A stretch of 24,182 nt of DNA from Victivallaceae bacterium (GTDB lineage: Bacteria > Verrucomicrobiota > Lentisphaeria > Victivallales > Victivallaceae). Location: NCBI GenBank assembly GCA_016292515.1, contig JAEDIJ010000032.1:1-24182 (forward strand). Reading direction: 5' to 3'. The notes below the pieces were generated by a model. That model was not told the DNA's origin. It was given only the letters and a program-made list of their open reading frames with translations, and did no database searches. Positions 21,760-24,182 of the stretch are shown here, one piece after another (position 1 is the stretch's first letter; the number at the start of each line of letters is the position of its first letter). A program made the translations under genes and the position numbers.

Positions 21760-23856
21760 TCACGCCATTTCCTGGCGGATTTTGCCGAAAAGATTGTTGT
21801 AGCGTTTTAAGTTGAGAGCTTCGACGAATGAAGCGATCTTGGTACTGGTGGAGCAAGGATCGATGGAAGCGTCCATACAATCGCCCTCCAGCGTCAGCAG
21901 AGGAAGAGCGATCTTTTCCAATTCTGCACGCAATTTTTTGGTAAAAGGACGATCGGCAAGACTGCATCTGCCGAAACCGTGCGTATACAGGATGCACCCC
22001 GTGATTTTTGCCATCTGAACGACTTTTTTAACGTATTCGACACGCAGTTTCGGGTCGAGAAAGCCGCTTGAAAGCAACCGTTTTGCCAAAGAACGGATCG
22101 GGTCTTTGAGATCGAGAAGATCCCAGCCAACGTAGTTGGTTTCCTCAAAAACAATCGGCGCGTTACAGCTGTTTTCGATGAAATCCAAATGCGCATTGTC
22201 GTAAAAAGGCGGCAGATGAAGCCAGAGCAAACGGTGGGTGTCTTCGATTTTATAGCGTTTTTCCGCCCACTCTTTTTTCATCAAGAGTTCCTCGTAATAC
22301 GCCTTCTGAATCTCTACCAACTCAGAGCGTCCCCACAGTTGGCTGAAAATCACGGCGTTGTAGACGGCTTTGGAACCGCGGATCAAAGGCGGCGAAGTCC
22401 AGCGCAATTCATTGCATTTCTTGCTGATTGCCGCCGCCTGATTGGAATATTCGCACGCTTCGACGAGCCTGTTCATATCAAGTTTTTTGCCAAAGGCTTT
22501 GCCCATCATATCAATCGCCTTTTGCAACCCTTCGGCAATCTGTTCGACTGCGTTGGAGAAAAAGGAATTGATGGGGGTGTGAAGCGAGAAAAAGCGGTCT
22601 TCAAAACCGTGATCCTCCGCGAGGTCGGCAAAGATGCGTTCGCCCTGCTGACAGGGCTGACTGGTGGAAACGGCAAATGCGGGCTTTTCCTGCTTGATTC
22701 CCTCAAGAATGCGCAAAAAGGAACAGGTTTGCTGATCGAAGCCTTTGCGAGCGGCGATATCAAGTGCCTGTTTTACTCTTTTACGGTTCCTGCCGAAAAG
22801 CGAGGCATAAGTTTCCAGCGTCAAAATGCGCGCACCCAATGCGTGCAATATCTCGGTCGGAAAAAAGAGGTTGCGCCAAACAAGCGGACGGCTGCTATCG
22901 TGTGAAAAGAAATCTTTTTTGGTATTATTGACCCGCATCGCGATCGACTTTTGCGGCGTCGGCTCGTATTGTATCTTATCGAGGATGAGCTTGCCTTGCA
23001 ACTCTTTGTACTGGTGCGCGAGGAGAGCCGCTCCCAAAGCGCCCATCACCTGGTGGTATCGGGGCACGATGATCTCGCTTCCCGTCAGTTCTTTCAGAAA
23101 ATGGGCGACCGCGCCGTTGGAAGCGACTCCGCCCTGAAAAAGAATGCGCCGTCCGGACTGGTGGAGTAAAAGCTGTCCGACGCTGTTGAGGATCGTACGC
23201 GCCTGCGCCCGGCAGGCCCCGGCGAGCAGATCGCCGATGGGGATGCGGTTTTTGAACTTGTTGATCGAAGTCGCGGAAAGCACCGCGCAGACCGAACTGA
23301 ATTCCGTGTCGGCTTCATAGTTGACCTTGCCGGCGATCTCTTCGACTGGAATACCGAGTTTTGCCGCAACGCTGTCAAGGTAACTGCCGGTACCGGCGGC
23401 GCAGACGCCGGACATCATCGATATCCACATATTCATCGCGGGATCGAAGACCATGCACTTGCTATCCTGCCCACCGCAGTCGATGATCGCGTCAATGTCG
23501 GGATGGAAGTGTCGCGCGCCGACGACATGTGCGGAAACTTCGCTCACCTGCTGATCGTATGGGACGAAACGCCGCAATCCGTCGACGATCTGACTGCCGG
23601 TCACGATCGTGCAGGCGATATCCGACAGCGTGAGATCACACTCCGCCAAAAAGGCGTTGAGCGATTTGCCGATGGAACCTAAATTGCAGTTTCCGCAGGA
23701 AGAGCAGTGACCGGAGCAAGCGAGGCGTTGGGTCTCAATGGGGCGCGTGCGCTGATAGGTGTGGTTGACGATTTCGTTCTTTTCGTTAAGCACAACGACT
23801 TTGAAGGTGGTCGAACCGATATCGATCCCCATATAGTAATTTTTGCCGGAATCCAT
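21760..23856 (-). CDS. Fused 2-hydroxyacyl-CoA dehydratase activase and dehydratase D-component-like protein
   Basis: A 698-residue fusion. Residues 7-285 are a BadF/BadG/BcrA/BcrD (HgdC-type) ATPase: YMGIDIGSTTFKVVVL (8-23), IDCGGQDSKCMVFDP (125-139), CAAGTGSYLDSVA (152-164, Cys152) and SSVCAVLSATSINK (187-200, Cys190), the two cluster cysteines, plus FQGGVASNGAV (240-250). Residues about 325-690 resemble the D-component (HgdB/BcrC/FldB type): STSQPCQQGERI (397-408), CILYTHGFGRCSLADRPF (621-638) and LEGDCMDASIDP ending in TKIASFVEAL. An added C-x3-C-x2-C-x2-C cluster (Cys47-Cys57) lies within the activase. Known activases use ATP to inject one electron into the dehydratase; here donor and acceptor may be in one chain. 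The substrate is unknown. ATG 23856 follows GAGGT; a longer frame starts at 23916. Confidence 0.88.
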   Translation of the reverse strand: MDSGKNYYMGIDIGSTTFKVVVLNEKNEIVNHTYQRTRPIETQRLACSGHCSSCGNCNLGSIGKSLNAFLAECDLTLSDIACTIVTGSQIVDGLRRFVPYDQQVSEVSAHVVGARHFHPDIDAIIDCGGQDSKCMVFDPAMNMWISMMSGVCAAGTGSYLDSVAAKLGIPVEEIAGKVNYEADTEFSSVCAVLSATSINKFKNRIPIGDLLAGACRAQARTILNSVGQLLLHQSGRRILFQGGVASNGAVAHFLKELTGSEIIVPRYHQVMGALGAALLAHQYKELQGKLILDKIQYEPTPQKSIAMRVNNTKKDFFSHDSSRPLVWRNLFFPTEILHALGARILTLETYASLFGRNRKRVKQALDIAARKGFDQQTCSFLRILEGIKQEKPAFAVSTSQPCQQGERIFADLAEDHGFEDRFFSLHTPINSFFSNAVEQIAEGLQKAIDMMGKAFGKKLDMNRLVEACEYSNQAAAISKKCNELRWTSPPLIRGSKAVYNAVIFSQLWGRSELVEIQKAYYEELLMKKEWAEKRYKIEDTHRLLWLHLPPFYDNAHLDFIENSCNAPIVFEETNYVGWDLLDLKDPIRSLAKRLLSSGFLDPKLRVEYVKKVVQMAKITGCILYTHGFGRCSLADRPFTKKLRAELEKIALPLLTLEGDCMDASIDPCSTSTKIASFVEALNLKRYNNLFGKIRQEMA

Positions 23857-23887
23857 AAAAACCTCATTAAAAAAATTTTCATTCCTT

Positions 23888-23916
23888 AATATACTCTCAA
23901 AATACCGGACAGGCAA
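23888..23916 (-). promoter_or_regulatory. Promoter of the activase-dehydratase fusion gene
   Basis: On the minus strand TTGCCT (23916-23911), 17 bp, TATATT (23893-23888), leading to a start near 23881 and a leader of about 25 bases before ATG 23856. Confidence 0.65.
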
Positions 23917-23921
23917 GGTCG

Positions 23922-23940
23922 ACGACAGGATAATTGTCGT
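23922..23940. promoter_or_regulatory. Inverted repeat just upstream of the fusion-gene -35 box
   Basis: ACGACA (23922-23927) and TGTCGT (23935-23940) with a 7-base spacer form a perfect inverted repeat 5 bp upstream of the -35 box. This is the position expected of an activator site; the binding protein is unknown. Confidence 0.4.
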
Positions 23941-23974
23941 TATATGTTAAAAGAATAAAACTTCCGCCGGAGCG

Positions 23975-24119
23975 TTTCACGCCGACGAAAAGTCGGCTTT
24001 TCACGGCAAACGGAAGTTTGCCATTTCACGCGACGCTTGTCCCCCGTCTGTGAAAGAGTGAAAAAGTGAAATCGACGCTTCGCGTCTGTGAAACGAAATG
24101 CGCCTTTGTCGCATTTCAC
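23975..24119. repeat. Hairpin cluster separated by TTTCAC/GTGAAA blocks
   Basis: The hexamer TTTCAC or its complement GTGAAA occurs eight times in 145 bp: TTTCAC at 23975, 23999, 24024 and 24114; GTGAAA at 24050, 24058, 24066 and 24088. Between blocks stand small stem-loops: 23981-23997 (6 bp), 24005-24022 (7 bp), 24032-24048 (4 bp, extended by the flanking blocks), 24074-24086 (5 bp) and 24095-24117 (8 bp). A run of seven T follows at 24122-24128. No gene is seen. It could be an intergenic repeat family, a structured RNA ending in a terminator, or a protein-binding array. Confidence 0.7.
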
Positions 24120-24182
24120 TATTTTTTTGGTTCTTCGACGGTTTATGACAGAAATAAGTAGAAAACTGAAAATTTTCCAGAG

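Noticed and set aside
23975..24119. CRISPR-like reading of the TTTCAC/GTGAAA blocks
   Set aside because: The repeated unit is only six bases, changes orientation, and spacer lengths range from 2 to about 20.

Overview
Taxonomy, from sequence alone: a Gram-negative, G+C-rich bacterium with lipid A synthesis (LpxD), LPS transport (LptB), an OmpH/Skp periplasmic chaperone, the MEP isoprenoid pathway (IspD) and de novo preQ0/queuosine synthesis. The gene mix, together with a fused 2-hydroxyacyl-CoA dehydratase activase and a Gfo/Idh/MocA oxidoreductase, would suit an anaerobic, gut-type member of the PVC group such as Lentisphaerota. That placement is inference; no marker in the window proves it.

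Layout. 1-2659 (minus): an XRE-type regulator, a 70-residue membrane protein, uppP and proC (cut by the window start). 2758-7855 (minus): guaB, skp, lpxD, a Sel1-repeat protein and ispD, tightly packed, with two overlapping junctions, behind a promoter upstream of guaB. 7959-11957 (minus): lptB, hpf, a NifX-like protein, a hotdog thioesterase and the copper ATPase copA, behind a near-consensus promoter. 12107-12814 (plus): a family 4-type uracil-DNA glycosylase, divergent from lptB. 12847-15773 (minus): yceD-like DUF177, queD, queE, queC and rsmI. 15774-16412: no protein gene. It holds a 249-bp element of nested inverted repeats with five internal hairpins, then repeats resembling the 3' end of the neighbouring tRNA-Leu(UAG), then that tRNA. 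16413-18224 (minus): lepA. 18353-21243 (plus): argB, a hexapeptide acetyltransferase and a Gfo/Idh/MocA oxidoreductase. 21244-21759: no convincing intact gene, several hairpins and a possible gene remnant. 21760-23856 (minus): a single protein joining a 2-hydroxyacyl-CoA dehydratase activase to a dehydratase D-component-like domain. 23857-24182: its promoter, then a cluster of small hairpins separated by TTTCAC/GTGAAA blocks.

How the genes fit together. Most operons are housekeeping: envelope building (uppP, lpxD, skp, lptB, with ispD feeding the isoprenoid carrier), purine and amino acid synthesis (guaB, proC, argB), translation and RNA modification (queDEC, rsmI, lepA, hpf, tRNA-Leu) and copper export. 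Seven hand-found promoters share a -35 box, exactly 17 bp, and a -10 box (TATAAT, TATATT, TATGTT, TATCTT or TACCTT).

No defence system, CRISPR array, transposase or phage gene was seen. The least explained content is the hairpin-rich intergenic DNA at 15853-16101, 21265-21463 and 23975-24119, the tRNA-end repeats at 16104-16330, and the cysteine-rich insertion in the activase fusion.
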